From Thermoplasmata archaeon (GTDB lineage: Archaea > Thermoplasmatota > Thermoplasmata > Lutacidiplasmatales > UBA184): a DNA stretch of 64,000 nt. The stretch covers positions 1-64,000 of the forward strand of contig JAKIVS010000003.1 in assembly GCA_022750435.1 (NCBI GenBank). Direction: 5' to 3'. Below the pieces are notes generated by a model. The model was not told the origin of the DNA, did no database searches, and saw nothing but the letters and a program-made list of their open reading frames with translations. Below are positions 16,478-24,366 of the stretch, in pieces; position 1 is the first letter of the stretch; each line of letters starts with the position of its first letter. Both the position numbers and the translations under genes were made by a program.

Positions 16478-18007
16478 ATGGCCTCTGCAGGGTCCGGGCT
16501 TCGGGACAGTCGACCGTACGCCGTCGTTGACGTCGGCTCGAACACCGCGCGTCTCGCCGTCTTCGAGGTGACAAGCGCAGGGGGCCTTCGCGCGTCGTTC
16601 GAGTCGAAAGAGGTCCCGCGCCTCGGCGAGGGCGTGGACAAGGACCGCTCGCTGTCGGACGCGGCGATGCGCCGCGGCATCGATTCGCTCGCCCGGTTTC
16701 GACGCCGCCTCGCCGCCGCGGGGGATCCCCCGGCGATCGCGGTCGCGACGAGCGCGGTACGCGATGCGCCGAACGGCGCGGAGTTCGTGGCACGGGTTCG
16801 GACGACGACCGGATTCAACCTGCGGATCCTCTCGGGCGAGGAGGAGGCGCGGTACGCCTACCTGGGCGTCGCCGGCTCCTGGGACCTCCGCTCCGACACG
16901 ATCGTCGACTTGGGCGGCGGCTCGCTCCAGGCCGTCCGGACGAAGTCCGGAGCCGTCGACTCCGCCGGCACAGCCCCCCTCGGTGCGCTGCGGCTGACGC
17001 AGGCGTACCTCGAGCACGATCCGCCGAAGCGCCGCGAGCTCGAAGACCTCCGGCGCCATGCGCGGGACCAGCTCCGCCGGCTCCCGGGCACGAGCGGGGT
17101 CCGCGGACGGCTGTACGGGGTGGGCGGCACCATCCGGTGCCTCGCACGCGTCTCCGTGGACCTGACGAACTACCCCCTCGAGCGCGTGCACGGCTACCCC
17201 CTGACGCGGCGCGGGCTCGCGCGCGTCGCCCGGCTCCTCCTCCCCCTGGACGCCGACGAGCGCCGACGGATTCCGGGCATCGGGGGACACCGCGCCGACG
17301 TCATCGTCGCCGGACTCGTCGTCGTCGACGAGCTCATGCGACGCAGCGGCGCCGAATCGATCATCGTGAGCGCGACCGGGATCCGGGAGGGAATCGCGAT
17401 CGAACACGCCGGAGTCCGCGTCCCGGCCCCGTCCGAGACGCTCGCCTGGCGGTCGGTGACGGCCGAGGCGGGCGCCCTCGGCCTGTCCCTCCCACACGGA
17501 GAAGCGGTCCGCGCCGTCGCGCTGGAGCTGTTCGACGCCCTCGCCCCACGGTTCGCGTGGGGGACGAGCGAGCGCCTGGCCTTGAGCGTGGGAGCGTGGA
17601 TGCACGACGTCGGGTGGACCATCGACCCGTGGCGCCACGCCAAGCACTCCGCGTATGTCCTGCGGCATGCCGCCATCCACGGACTGACCCACCGGGAAGT
17701 TGCGTTGGCCAGCATCGTCGCCTACCTCCACGAGGGGGACCCGTTCCCGCCGCAGTGGAACGAGACGTTCCGGGCGATCCTCGATGAGGAAGACCTGGAG
17801 ACCGCCCGCCGACTCGGGGCGTTGGTGTTCTTCGCCGAGGCGCTCGACGGAGCCCGCCCGGGGATCTGGATCCCGCGCGGGAGCGACCGGCTCGTGCTCA
17901 AGCCGGAAAGCGGTCGGGGTGCACGACCGTCCGATCAAACGGTCCAGCGTCTGCGGAAGCCGACCCGGCGCGCGCTCGGGCTGGAGGTCGAGCTGGATGG
18001 CCGGTAG
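16478..18007 (+). CDS. Ppx/GppA family phosphatase (exopolyphosphatase-like)
   Basis: Member of the ASKHA-fold exopolyphosphatase/guanosine-pentaphosphate phosphatase family, 509 residues. The phosphate-binding motifs are visible: VVDVGSNTARLAVFE (about 16-30), the ATSAVRDAPNG segment (near 90), SGEEEARYAYLG (about 119), the DLGGGSLQ loop (about 148) and GVGGTIRCLA. The C-terminal third contains an HD-type domain (AWMHDVGWTID, AKHSAYVLRHA, IVAYLHEGD), as in long-form Ppx/GppA proteins. It likely removes terminal phosphates from polyphosphate or acts on (p)ppGpp-like substrates; which one cannot be told from sequence. It overlaps the following kinase gene by 11 nt. Confidence 0.9.
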   Translation: MASAGSGLRDSRPYAVVDVGSNTARLAVFEVTSAGGLRASFESKEVPRLGEGVDKDRSLSDAAMRRGIDSLARFRRRLAAAGDPPAIAVATSAVRDAPNGAEFVARVRTTTGFNLRILSGEEEARYAYLGVAGSWDLRSDTIVDLGGGSLQAVRTKSGAVDSAGTAPLGALRLTQAYLEHDPPKRRELEDLRRHARDQLRRLPGTSGVRGRLYGVGGTIRCLARVSVDLTNYPLERVHGYPLTRRGLARVARLLLPLDADERRRIPGIGGHRADVIVAGLVVVDELMRRSGAESIIVSATGIREGIAIEHAGVRVPAPSETLAWRSVTAEAGALGLSLPHGEAVRAVALELFDALAPRFAWGTSERLALSVGAWMHDVGWTIDPWRHAKHSAYVLRHAAIHGLTHREVALASIVAYLHEGDPFPPQWNETFRAILDEEDLETARRLGALVFFAEALDGARPGIWIPRGSDRLVLKPESGRGARPSDQTVQRLRKPTRRALGLEVELDGR

Positions 18008-18728
18008 TCTGCCTCCCCCGTCCCCGACCCCGAAGCCGTCGCCGACCGCCGCGAAGTTCGCGGGCCGGTTGATCATCTTCGAGGGGCTCGACGGATCCGG
18101 GAAGTCGACCCAGGCCCGTTTGCTCGTCAAGTGGCTGCAGGCGCGCGGCTACCGGGTGTTCTTCACCGAGTGGAACTCCTCGGAGCTGATCAGCGACACG
18201 ATCCGACGCGGCAAAAAGAAGAACCTGCTCACCCCGACGACGTTCTCCTTGCTCCACGCCACCGACTTCGCCGACCGTCTCGAGCAGCACATCCTCCCCC
18301 CGCTCCGCGCCGGCTACGTGGTCATCTGCGACCGGTACGCCTACACGGCGTTCGTGCGCGACGCGGCGCGTGGGTGCGACCCGGACTGGGTCCGGAGCCT
18401 CTACGGGTTCGCGCCGACCCCGGACAAGGTGTTCTACTTCCGGGTCCCGGTGGCGACCTCCCTCGCCCGAAAGGTCGCGAGCCGGCAGAAGATCTCCTAC
18501 TACGAGGCCGGCATGGACCTCGGGCTCGCCGACGACGTGATCGCGAGCTACGAGAAGTTCCAGTCGCGGTTGAAGCGGGAGTACGAGCGGCTCGTCACGA
18601 TCGACCGGTTCGTCGTCATCGACGCGGACCGGCCCGTGGAGACCGTCCTCAATCAGGTCCGTCGGGAAGTCCGGCCGCTGCTCACCGGGTTCCCGAAGGC
18701 GGAGTCGTTGGTGCATGCCGAAGGCTAG
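17997..18728 (+). CDS. Thymidylate kinase-like protein, paralogue 1
   Basis: P-loop kinase of the dTMP kinase superfamily, 243 residues. The Walker A motif is FEGLDGSGKST (catalytic Lys about residue 36) and the DRY-type motif is VVICDRYAYTAFVRDAARG. After the P-loop, dTMP kinases usually carry a Pro/Arg-rich PGGTxxGExIR segment; here it is FTEWNSSELISDTI, so substrate identity is uncertain. A Pro-rich extension of about 20 residues precedes the fold. The gene begins inside the 3' end of ppx and overlaps the next paralogue by 14 nt, so all three are likely co-translated. Confidence 0.82.
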   Translation: MAGSLPPPSPTPKPSPTAAKFAGRLIIFEGLDGSGKSTQARLLVKWLQARGYRVFFTEWNSSELISDTIRRGKKKNLLTPTTFSLLHATDFADRLEQHILPPLRAGYVVICDRYAYTAFVRDAARGCDPDWVRSLYGFAPTPDKVFYFRVPVATSLARKVASRQKISYYEAGMDLGLADDVIASYEKFQSRLKREYERLVTIDRFVVIDADRPVETVLNQVRREVRPLLTGFPKAESLVHAEG

Positions 18729-19422
18729 GACCTACGGCACCCCGCTTCCGGGAATGCCCCGGGAGACGTTGCACGGCCGACTCATCGTGCTGGAAGGGGC
18801 CGACGGTTCGGGGCGCACGACCGAGGTCGAGCTGTTGAAGGAGTGGCTCGAAGTGGAGGGCCACCCGGTCGTCGACACAGGACTCCGACGCTCCACGCTC
18901 CTGAGCCAGGAGATCGAGGAGGCGAAGAAAGGGAACACGCTCAGCGCGACGACGCTCGCGCTCCTCTACTCGGCGGACTTCGCCGACCAGCTCGAGAACA
19001 AGATCATCCCGTCGCTCGCGGCCGGGAGCACGGTCCTCGCCGACCGGTACATCTACACGCTGATGGCCCGCGCCATCGTGCGCGGGGCGAGCCGCGCGTG
19101 GGCGGAGAAGCTCTACGGCTTCGCCCTCGTGCCGGACCTCACCATCTTCCTCGACGCGAAGACCGACATCCTGCTGCACCGCGCGATCGCGAAGTACGGG
19201 AGCCTCGACTACTGGGAGAGCGGGATGGACCTCTGCCTCTCGCGCGACCGGTTCGAGAGCTTCTACCGGTACCAGGCGCTGCTCCGCGAGGAGTTCGGGT
19301 TCATGGAGAGCCGCTACGGATTCCACCGCGTCGACGCGAACCGCCCGCCGGCGGCGGTCCATCGCGAGACCCGCGACCTGGTCGCGCCGCTCTTCCGGTC
19401 CGAGGCGCGCCGCCGGCGCTAA
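18715..19422 (+). CDS. Thymidylate kinase-like protein, paralogue 2, with altered P-loop
   Basis: Paralogue of the preceding gene, 235 residues. Shared segments include YSADFADQLENKIIPSL (partner: HATDFADRLEQHILPPL), VLADRYIYTLMARAIVRGAS, and a matching 'YYEAGMDLGL'/'YWESGMDLCL' block. The P-loop reads EGADGSGRTTEVELL: the invariant Walker A lysine is replaced by arginine (about residue 34). It may be a low-activity or regulatory subunit, or use a rearranged site. Its tail meets a minus-strand gene with a 4-nt overlap. Confidence 0.8.
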   Translation: MPKARTYGTPLPGMPRETLHGRLIVLEGADGSGRTTEVELLKEWLEVEGHPVVDTGLRRSTLLSQEIEEAKKGNTLSATTLALLYSADFADQLENKIIPSLAAGSTVLADRYIYTLMARAIVRGASRAWAEKLYGFALVPDLTIFLDAKTDILLHRAIAKYGSLDYWESGMDLCLSRDRFESFYRYQALLREEFGFMESRYGFHRVDANRPPAAVHRETRDLVAPLFRSEARRRR

Positions 19423-19859
19423 GCCGACGCCGAGACGTTCACCGAGACCGCCAGGGGCCCGAGGATGCCCGGTAGGTTCGGCTCGTAGCCGACGACGATC
19501 TCGAGGACGGCCGACGATCCGGTCCCGACCGAGAAGGGAGCGTCGGAGGCATCGAGCAGGAACACGGTCGGCTGGAGGCTGAGGTTCTCGACCTCGCAGG
19601 AGGCGGACCCCGCGGGAGGAAGCGTGACCGAGGCATGGAACGGGGTCGCGCTCGAGACCGGACCGGGCCCGGTCGTGGTGATCGGCGCCCAACACGCGGA
19701 GAACGTCCACTCGATCGAAGCGACCTGCGAGCGGGGGATCGGTTGCTCCCCCGTCCGGCCGAGCGCCGTGAACCAGAGCACCCCCGTCACGGTCAGGAAA
19801 AGTACCGCGAACACGAGCCAAGGGATTTCCCGCGAACGATCCGGAGGCGGAAGCGACAT
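19419..19859 (-). CDS. Membrane-anchored exported protein of unknown function
   Basis: Protein of 146 residues with a short basic/Pro-rich N-terminus (MSLPPPDRSREI), one hydrophobic helix (about 13-31, LVFAVLFLTVTGVLWFTAL) and an extracytoplasmic domain predicted to be mainly beta. Two cysteines (in FSACWAP and ASCEVENLS) could form a disulfide. No family is recognised. It is the last gene of a minus-strand run that starts with the amidohydrolase at 24276, and it converges on the second kinase paralogue. Confidence 0.6.
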   Translation of the reverse strand: MSLPPPDRSREIPWLVFAVLFLTVTGVLWFTALGRTGEQPIPRSQVASIEWTFSACWAPITTTGPGPVSSATPFHASVTLPPAGSASCEVENLSLQPTVFLLDASDAPFSVGTGSSAVLEIVVGYEPNLPGILGPLAVSVNVSASA

Positions 19860-19888
19860 CGGGTGCCGCCGGCCCTACGGCGTCCCTT

Positions 19889-20395
19889 CTACTTGCCCAG
19901 TCGGGCGAGGTCCCGCCGGTCGAGGCGCCAATCGAGGGTGGCCGCGCCGGCCCGGATCGCCTTTGGGAACGTGAACGCGGCGGCTCCCGCCCGCGCGAGC
20001 CGGGTGACGGAGACGGCGTCGCCGGTGAGGGCGAGACCTACGAGCTCGCCGAGCTGCGGTTCGTGACCCACGAGAATCACGGTCTCACCGGGCGCATGAT
20101 GGTGGGCCAGTCGCTCCAGGAGCCCGGCCGCTGGCGCCCCGGGCTCGAGCGCGCGCCACTCGGCGGGGATCGGCGCGGAATCGAGCGCCTCGCGGAGGAT
20201 CAGGGCCGTCGACCGGGCGCGCGTGGCGGGGCTGGTGACGATGGTGCGCGCCTTGGGCTCGAGCCGGGCGATGCCGGTCGCCGCCTCCCGGGTCGACTCG
20301 CGGCCCTCACGGGAGAGCGGGCGACGGTCGTCGTCCGGCCATTTCGAGGGATCCCGGGATTCCGCGGGGCCGTGGCGAACGACAACGAGCCGCAT
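19889..20395 (-). CDS. Histidine phosphatase, SixA-like
   Basis: Histidine phosphatase superfamily member of 168 residues. The nucleophile motif is VVVRHGPAE at residues 5-13 and the second catalytic histidine lies in ILVGHEPQLGELV; SPATRARSTA supplies the conserved phosphate-binding Arg. The compact length and GHEPQL motif match SixA-type phosphohistidine phosphatases; the natural substrate in archaea is unknown. ATG at 20395 places the RHG motif at the very N-terminus as usual. It starts 5 nt downstream of the UPF0200 gene, so the two are probably co-transcribed. Confidence 0.85.
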   Translation of the reverse strand: MRLVVVRHGPAESRDPSKWPDDDRRPLSREGRESTREAATGIARLEPKARTIVTSPATRARSTALILREALDSAPIPAEWRALEPGAPAAGLLERLAHHHAPGETVILVGHEPQLGELVGLALTGDAVSVTRLARAGAAAFTFPKAIRAGAATLDWRLDRRDLARLGK

Positions 20396-20400
20396 CGGCC

Positions 20401-20943
20401 TCAGTCGTCGGAGTCGAGGATCTTCTCGAGCTTGGCGCGCGCGGCGCGGCGGAACTCGTCGAGCGAGCCTTCGTTGCTGAGCATTCCGTCGGCGAGGGCG
20501 AAGGCACTGCCGATCCCCCACTTCAGCTCCCGACGGTCGCGGTCGAAGAACTCCTGGAGGTTCGCGCCGTCGTCGCCGCGGCCGCGTTGCATGAGGCGCT
20601 CGTACCGGCTCTCCGGGGAGGCGAAGATGCCGAGGACGAACAGGTCGCCGAAGTTGTGGCGGAAGATGCCGACCTCGCTGTCGGAGCGGCATCCGTCGAC
20701 GAGCATCCGGGTTTCGATGAGCTTCGGCACGGCGCGTTGCGCCCAGATGCCGGGTCCGTGCTTCTCGCGCTCCTCGTTCGCGATGCGGGCGACGTTGGCG
20801 TTGTTGATCGGAAGCCCCCGCCGACGCGTCTCGTCGCGCACCAGGTCGCCCATCTTCAGGGTCGCGAGGCCCATCCCGCGCGCGACCTCGACGAGCTCGT
20901 CCTTGCCGGAGCCCGGCATGCCGACGGTGACAATGAGTTTCAT
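20401..20943 (-). CDS. UPF0200-type P-loop nucleotide kinase-like protein
   Basis: Archaeal P-loop protein of 180 residues resembling adenylate and dephospho-CoA kinases. The Walker A motif is VGMPGSGKDE (about 8-17), followed by KMGDLVRDETRRRG, and the DRDRREL segment near 134-140 looks like a lid or base-binding region. VDGCRSDSEVGIFR corresponds to the conserved 'DGxRxxxE' of the UPF0200 family. A precise substrate is not established. Its ATG overlaps the stop of the upstream coiled-coil gene (ATGA), indicating translational coupling. Confidence 0.82.
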   Translation of the reverse strand: MKLIVTVGMPGSGKDELVEVARGMGLATLKMGDLVRDETRRRGLPINNANVARIANEEREKHGPGIWAQRAVPKLIETRMLVDGCRSDSEVGIFRHNFGDLFVLGIFASPESRYERLMQRGRGDDGANLQEFFDRDRRELKWGIGSAFALADGMLSNEGSLDEFRRAARAKLEKILDSDD

Positions 20944-21560
20944 AGTCCTTCCGGAGGAGGAGGGGGAGTCAGGGATCCCCCCGGCGTTCCGAGCCGCGCC
21001 GCGACCTCGCCCTCGGTCGCCGCCTGCAGCCGGTCCGCGCGCTGGCGGTAGCTCAGCGCCTCCTGCTCCTCGAGCTTCGACTGCTCGAGGTACCGGTCGG
21101 ACTTGATCTTCAACTCGGCGGTCTTCTGCGTGCGCATGGCGGCCCGGTGGTCGTACGTCCGCGCCTTGTGCTGCAGGTCGACGACCTTCTGCTGGAGCTT
21201 GCGGACGCGGTAGTGGAGATTGGTGACGTCGGAGCCGATGGGCGCCCCGCCCGTCCGGGCGGTGGCCGCCTGGATGTCGCGGTCGTGCTGGGCGATCTCG
21301 GATTCGATGTCCGGGATGGTGCCGAGGACCCGCTGCGCCTTCTCCCGGAGGACAGCGGCCACGTGGCGAAGCTTCTCGATCCGAGTGTTGATCCGCGCGG
21401 CCCTCTGCTGGTTGCGGGTCGACAGCCGCTCGTGCTTCGCCGCGATCTCGCGCAATTTCGTGATGTCCGCGTACCCCTGACCGAGCCAGCGGGACTCCCG
21501 ATGGACCGTGGCGCTTCCGGCGCTCAGAGGCGTGCCGGTAGGTGCTGGGCCGCCCGACAT
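20940..21560 (-). CDS. Coiled-coil protein of unknown function
   Basis: Protein of 206 residues, predicted to be almost wholly helical from about residue 30 to 185, with heptad-like runs such as HYRVRKLQQKVVDLQHKA and KHERLSTRNQQRAARINTRI. A low-complexity N-terminus and a Pro-rich C-terminus (TPPPPPEGL) flank the coiled coil. There is no membrane segment or enzymatic motif. It may be a structural or scaffolding protein. It is coupled to the UPF0200 kinase and lies 80 nt downstream of glyS. Confidence 0.7.
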   Translation of the reverse strand: MSGGPAPTGTPLSAGSATVHRESRWLGQGYADITKLREIAAKHERLSTRNQQRAARINTRIEKLRHVAAVLREKAQRVLGTIPDIESEIAQHDRDIQAATARTGGAPIGSDVTNLHYRVRKLQQKVVDLQHKARTYDHRAAMRTQKTAELKIKSDRYLEQSKLEEQEALSYRQRADRLQAATEGEVAARLGTPGGSLTPPPPPEGL

Positions 21561-21640
21561 TCGAATACCGACCGAAGGCGAGGACGGTCGCCCGGGTCCA
21601 TAATGGTTTCAGCGGTGCCGAATCCAGCGGGAGTGGGCCC

Positions 21641-23185
21641 CTACTCGGGCGCCGGGACCGCGGGAGCAGGTCGCTCCACCGGGGGAGGGCGCAGGGGGTG
21701 CTGGGCGACCCGGAGCACCGCGACGAGCTCCTCCGGCCGAACCCGTCGTTGCGCCTTCGAGTCGCGTTCGCGGAGCGTGACGGTCCCATGGTCCGGGGAG
21801 GCTGGGTCGACCGTGGTCCCGTCCACGGTGACGCAGTACGGCGTACCGGCCTCGTCCGCCCGGGCGTACCGCTTTCCGATCGTTCCTGCCGTGTCCAGGT
21901 CCACGCGGATCCCCTCGTTCACGAGGGTCGACGCCAGCGACCGGGCGAACTCCGTGTGGAGCTTGCGAATCAACGGGAAGACCCCCACCGTGAACGGCGC
22001 GAGGGGACTCGGGAGGCGCCAGAGGGTCCTCTCCCCGTCGGTCGCGAGCTCCACGTCGGCGAGCGCCCAGAGGGCGCGGTCGGGGCCGAAGGTCAGCTCC
22101 AGCACATGGGGGACGAGCCGGCCGCTCCCGTCGGGCTTCGCGATCGAGAGGTCCTTTCCCGACCCCGCCCCGTGCCGGGTGAGGTCGTAGTCGCCCCGGT
22201 AGTGGACCGCCCCGATCTCCTTGAAGCCGCCGAGGCTGTCGAGCCGGACCTCCACGTCGAACTGGATGCGGTTGTAGAAGGCCCGCTCCTCGTTCGACTT
22301 CTCCCAGAGGCGGATCCGGTCGGCGGGAATCCCCAGGACCTCCCGATAGAACCGGTAGGTGTGGGCGAGGTGGTAGGCGTAGAACTCGGGAAGTCCCCCG
22401 TGGGAGACCAGGTCCGCCACGGAGGTGAGCACCGCGGTCTCGTTCCCCGCCAACCGGGGTCCCGCGCGGACGACCGGGAGGTCGAGGGTGGCGACCGAAT
22501 CGAGCGGGACGGGGAACGAGGCCGGGTCGAAGAAGATCTGCAGCTCGGCCTGGGTGAAGGCCCGCATCCGGAACAGCAGCTGCCGCGGGGCGATCTCGTT
22601 CCGGTAGGCTCGGCCGATGACCGCGATGCCGAGGGGGAGCGCCTTGCGGCCGACCTCCCACATCCGGGCGAAGGCGAGGTAGCTCGACTGGGCGGTCTCG
22701 GGGCGGAGGTAGGCCCGCTCCCCGTCCCCGACGCCGAGGGAGACGGCGAACATCATGTTGAACGGTCGGGGGACCGAGAGCTCCGTCGAGCCGCAGTTGG
22801 GGCATCGGGCGTGCGCGGAGACCAGCAGCTCGCCGATCTGCGCGGGCGAGAGTCCATCGACCCCGTCGGGCCGGGCCGCTTCGAGGACCGTGTCCGCCCG
22901 GAACGACTTCTGGCACTTCGCGCAGGTGACCTCCGGGTCGGTAAAGTTCTCGAGATGGCCCGACGCCCGCACGACCGCCTCTGGCACGATTTCGGCCGGG
23001 TCGATCCAGTAGTAGTCCTCGGAGAGGCCGACGAACCAGGCGCGCCACGCTTCCTCGATCCGCCGCTTCAGCTCGGCGCCGAGCGGCCCGTAGTCGTAGA
23101 GTCCTTGGGTGCCGCCGTAGATCTCCGCGGTGGGCCAGAGGACCCCGCGTCGACGAAGGATCGCGTAGAGTTCGTCGATCTTCAC
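21641..23185 (-). CDS. glyS: Glycyl-tRNA synthetase, alpha2 type
   Basis: Class II aminoacyl-tRNA synthetase charging tRNA-Gly, of the single-chain archaeal/eukaryotic type, 514 residues. It begins VKIDELYAILRRRG. Catalytic-core segments include GGTQGLYDYGPLGAELKRRI, a zinc-like pair CAKC...CPNC in the insertion, FNMMFAVSLG, the motif 2 region RAYRNEIAPRQLLFRMRAF and GNLxxQ-like active-site strands. The anticodon-binding domain starts near PLAPFTVGVFPL. The GTG start at 23185 overlaps the amidohydrolase stop (GTGA), and its position fits the family N-terminus. It is likely transcribed with the downstream coiled-coil, UPF0200 and SixA genes. Confidence 0.95.
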   Translation of the reverse strand: MKIDELYAILRRRGVLWPTAEIYGGTQGLYDYGPLGAELKRRIEEAWRAWFVGLSEDYYWIDPAEIVPEAVVRASGHLENFTDPEVTCAKCQKSFRADTVLEAARPDGVDGLSPAQIGELLVSAHARCPNCGSTELSVPRPFNMMFAVSLGVGDGERAYLRPETAQSSYLAFARMWEVGRKALPLGIAVIGRAYRNEIAPRQLLFRMRAFTQAELQIFFDPASFPVPLDSVATLDLPVVRAGPRLAGNETAVLTSVADLVSHGGLPEFYAYHLAHTYRFYREVLGIPADRIRLWEKSNEERAFYNRIQFDVEVRLDSLGGFKEIGAVHYRGDYDLTRHGAGSGKDLSIAKPDGSGRLVPHVLELTFGPDRALWALADVELATDGERTLWRLPSPLAPFTVGVFPLIRKLHTEFARSLASTLVNEGIRVDLDTAGTIGKRYARADEAGTPYCVTVDGTTVDPASPDHGTVTLRERDSKAQRRVRPEELVAVLRVAQHPLRPPPVERPAPAVPAPE

Positions 23186-24276
23186 GGCCCCGGCTCCCGA
23201 CGACCGAGGCTCCCCGGACGCACGATAAGGTGTTCGGTGGCGCGGGTGACGAGCTGGTACGCCGGATCCTCCGGCGGGAGCCGGACCACGATCGGGCGCG
23301 CGTCGGTCCCGGGCGCAATCCGCGCGAACGACGGTCGGCCGAGCCATCGCCATGGTTCCACGAACGCAGCCCGGGCGAGGAATTCGGCGGGGACCGGGGC
23401 GCCCGCCAGCCTGGAGGAGACGTAGTCGAACTCGAGCTCGCGCCAGATCGACGGGGCGTGCAACATCGCGTTGTCCGTCCCGAGGATGGTCGGCACGCCG
23501 ATGCGGGAGAATTCCGCCAAGTTCGGGCGGCGTCCGAACAGGGCATTCGAGCGGGCGCACACCGCGACCGTCGTCCCGGAGTCCCGAACCTCCTGCAGGT
23601 CCGCGGGGGTGGCGCACGTGAGGTGCACCAGCAAGTCCGGCTTGGTCCGGAGGTAGGTCGACGGCTCCTCGCGCTCCGCTTCGCTCGCGTGCATGGCAAG
23701 TCGTTTGCCCGCAGCCCGGCAGGCGGCGGCGATCGTATCGAGGTCGCCCGCCGATTCGTCCCGGGCGGCGGAGAGGCCAATCCCGTCCGCCTCGCTCAGG
23801 AGGGCAGCGAGCTCGGTCGATTCGAGCGGTCGGGCCAACGGTCGACCGAAGATCTGGACCTCCAGTCCCGCCGACGTTGCGGCCCGCCGGAGCAATCGGA
23901 CGCCGGGCAATCCTTCCTCCCGGAAGTCGACCGCGAGCGCGATCCCCTCTCGACGCATCCGGGTCATCGCCCGTCGCATCGCCGCCGCCTTGCGGGAGGG
24001 AGAAGTATCGCGGAGCAGTCGGAACTTGAACCCGTTCGGCGGCTCGACCATCTCCGCGACCGTCGCATTGGGCGGTTCGACGGTCGCGCTCGCGTCTCCG
24101 AGATGGGTGTGACCGTTCACGGGAGGGGGCACGACGATCCCCCGGATCCGTCGCTCCCCCGGCTGGCGGGAGGCGGTCCCGGGCGACCCGACCTCGACGA
24201 CCGCACCGCCCTCGAAGCGGACGTACCCCGCCCGGATCCCATCGAGGTCGACGATCGCGCCTTCGACCCGCACCAC
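23182..24276 (-). CDS. Amidohydrolase family protein (cytosine-deaminase/chlorohydrolase-like)
   Basis: Predicted metal-dependent deaminase or hydrolase of the amidohydrolase superfamily, 364 residues. After a small beta-sandwich N-terminus come the metal ligands VNGHTHLGD (HxH, near 55), MHASEAE (near 198), VHLTCAT (near 222) and LGTDNAML (metal-binding Asp, near 272). The order and spacing match the subtype-III layout of chlorohydrolases and S-adenosylhomocysteine or cytosine deaminases. The substrate cannot be assigned. It is the first gene of the minus-strand run, begins with GTG and is translationally coupled to glyS. Confidence 0.85.
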   Translation of the reverse strand: MVRVEGAIVDLDGIRAGYVRFEGGAVVEVGSPGTASRQPGERRIRGIVVPPPVNGHTHLGDASATVEPPNATVAEMVEPPNGFKFRLLRDTSPSRKAAAMRRAMTRMRREGIALAVDFREEGLPGVRLLRRAATSAGLEVQIFGRPLARPLESTELAALLSEADGIGLSAARDESAGDLDTIAAACRAAGKRLAMHASEAEREEPSTYLRTKPDLLVHLTCATPADLQEVRDSGTTVAVCARSNALFGRRPNLAEFSRIGVPTILGTDNAMLHAPSIWRELEFDYVSSRLAGAPVPAEFLARAAFVEPWRWLGRPSFARIAPGTDARPIVVRLPPEDPAYQLVTRATEHLIVRPGSLGRREPGP

Positions 24277-24308
24277 GCCCGCCTCGCCTCGGTCCGAGTA
24301 CGGGTTGG

Positions 24309-24317
24309 TCTATGTAA
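24309..24317 (-). promoter_or_regulatory. Putative TATA box for the amidohydrolase-glyS operon
   Basis: On the minus strand the short AT-rich element TTACATAGA lies about 33-41 nt upstream of the GTG at 24276. It is the only AT-rich stretch facing this operon in the 90-bp divergent gap 24277-24366. For the plus-strand gene, TCGCTAAACG near 24338-24347 is a weaker candidate, about 25 nt upstream of the GTG at 24367. Confidence 0.4.
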
Positions 24318-24366
24318 CTCGGGCGGGCACCCAGAGAATCGCTAAACGGCCGGGACCGTCCCGTCG

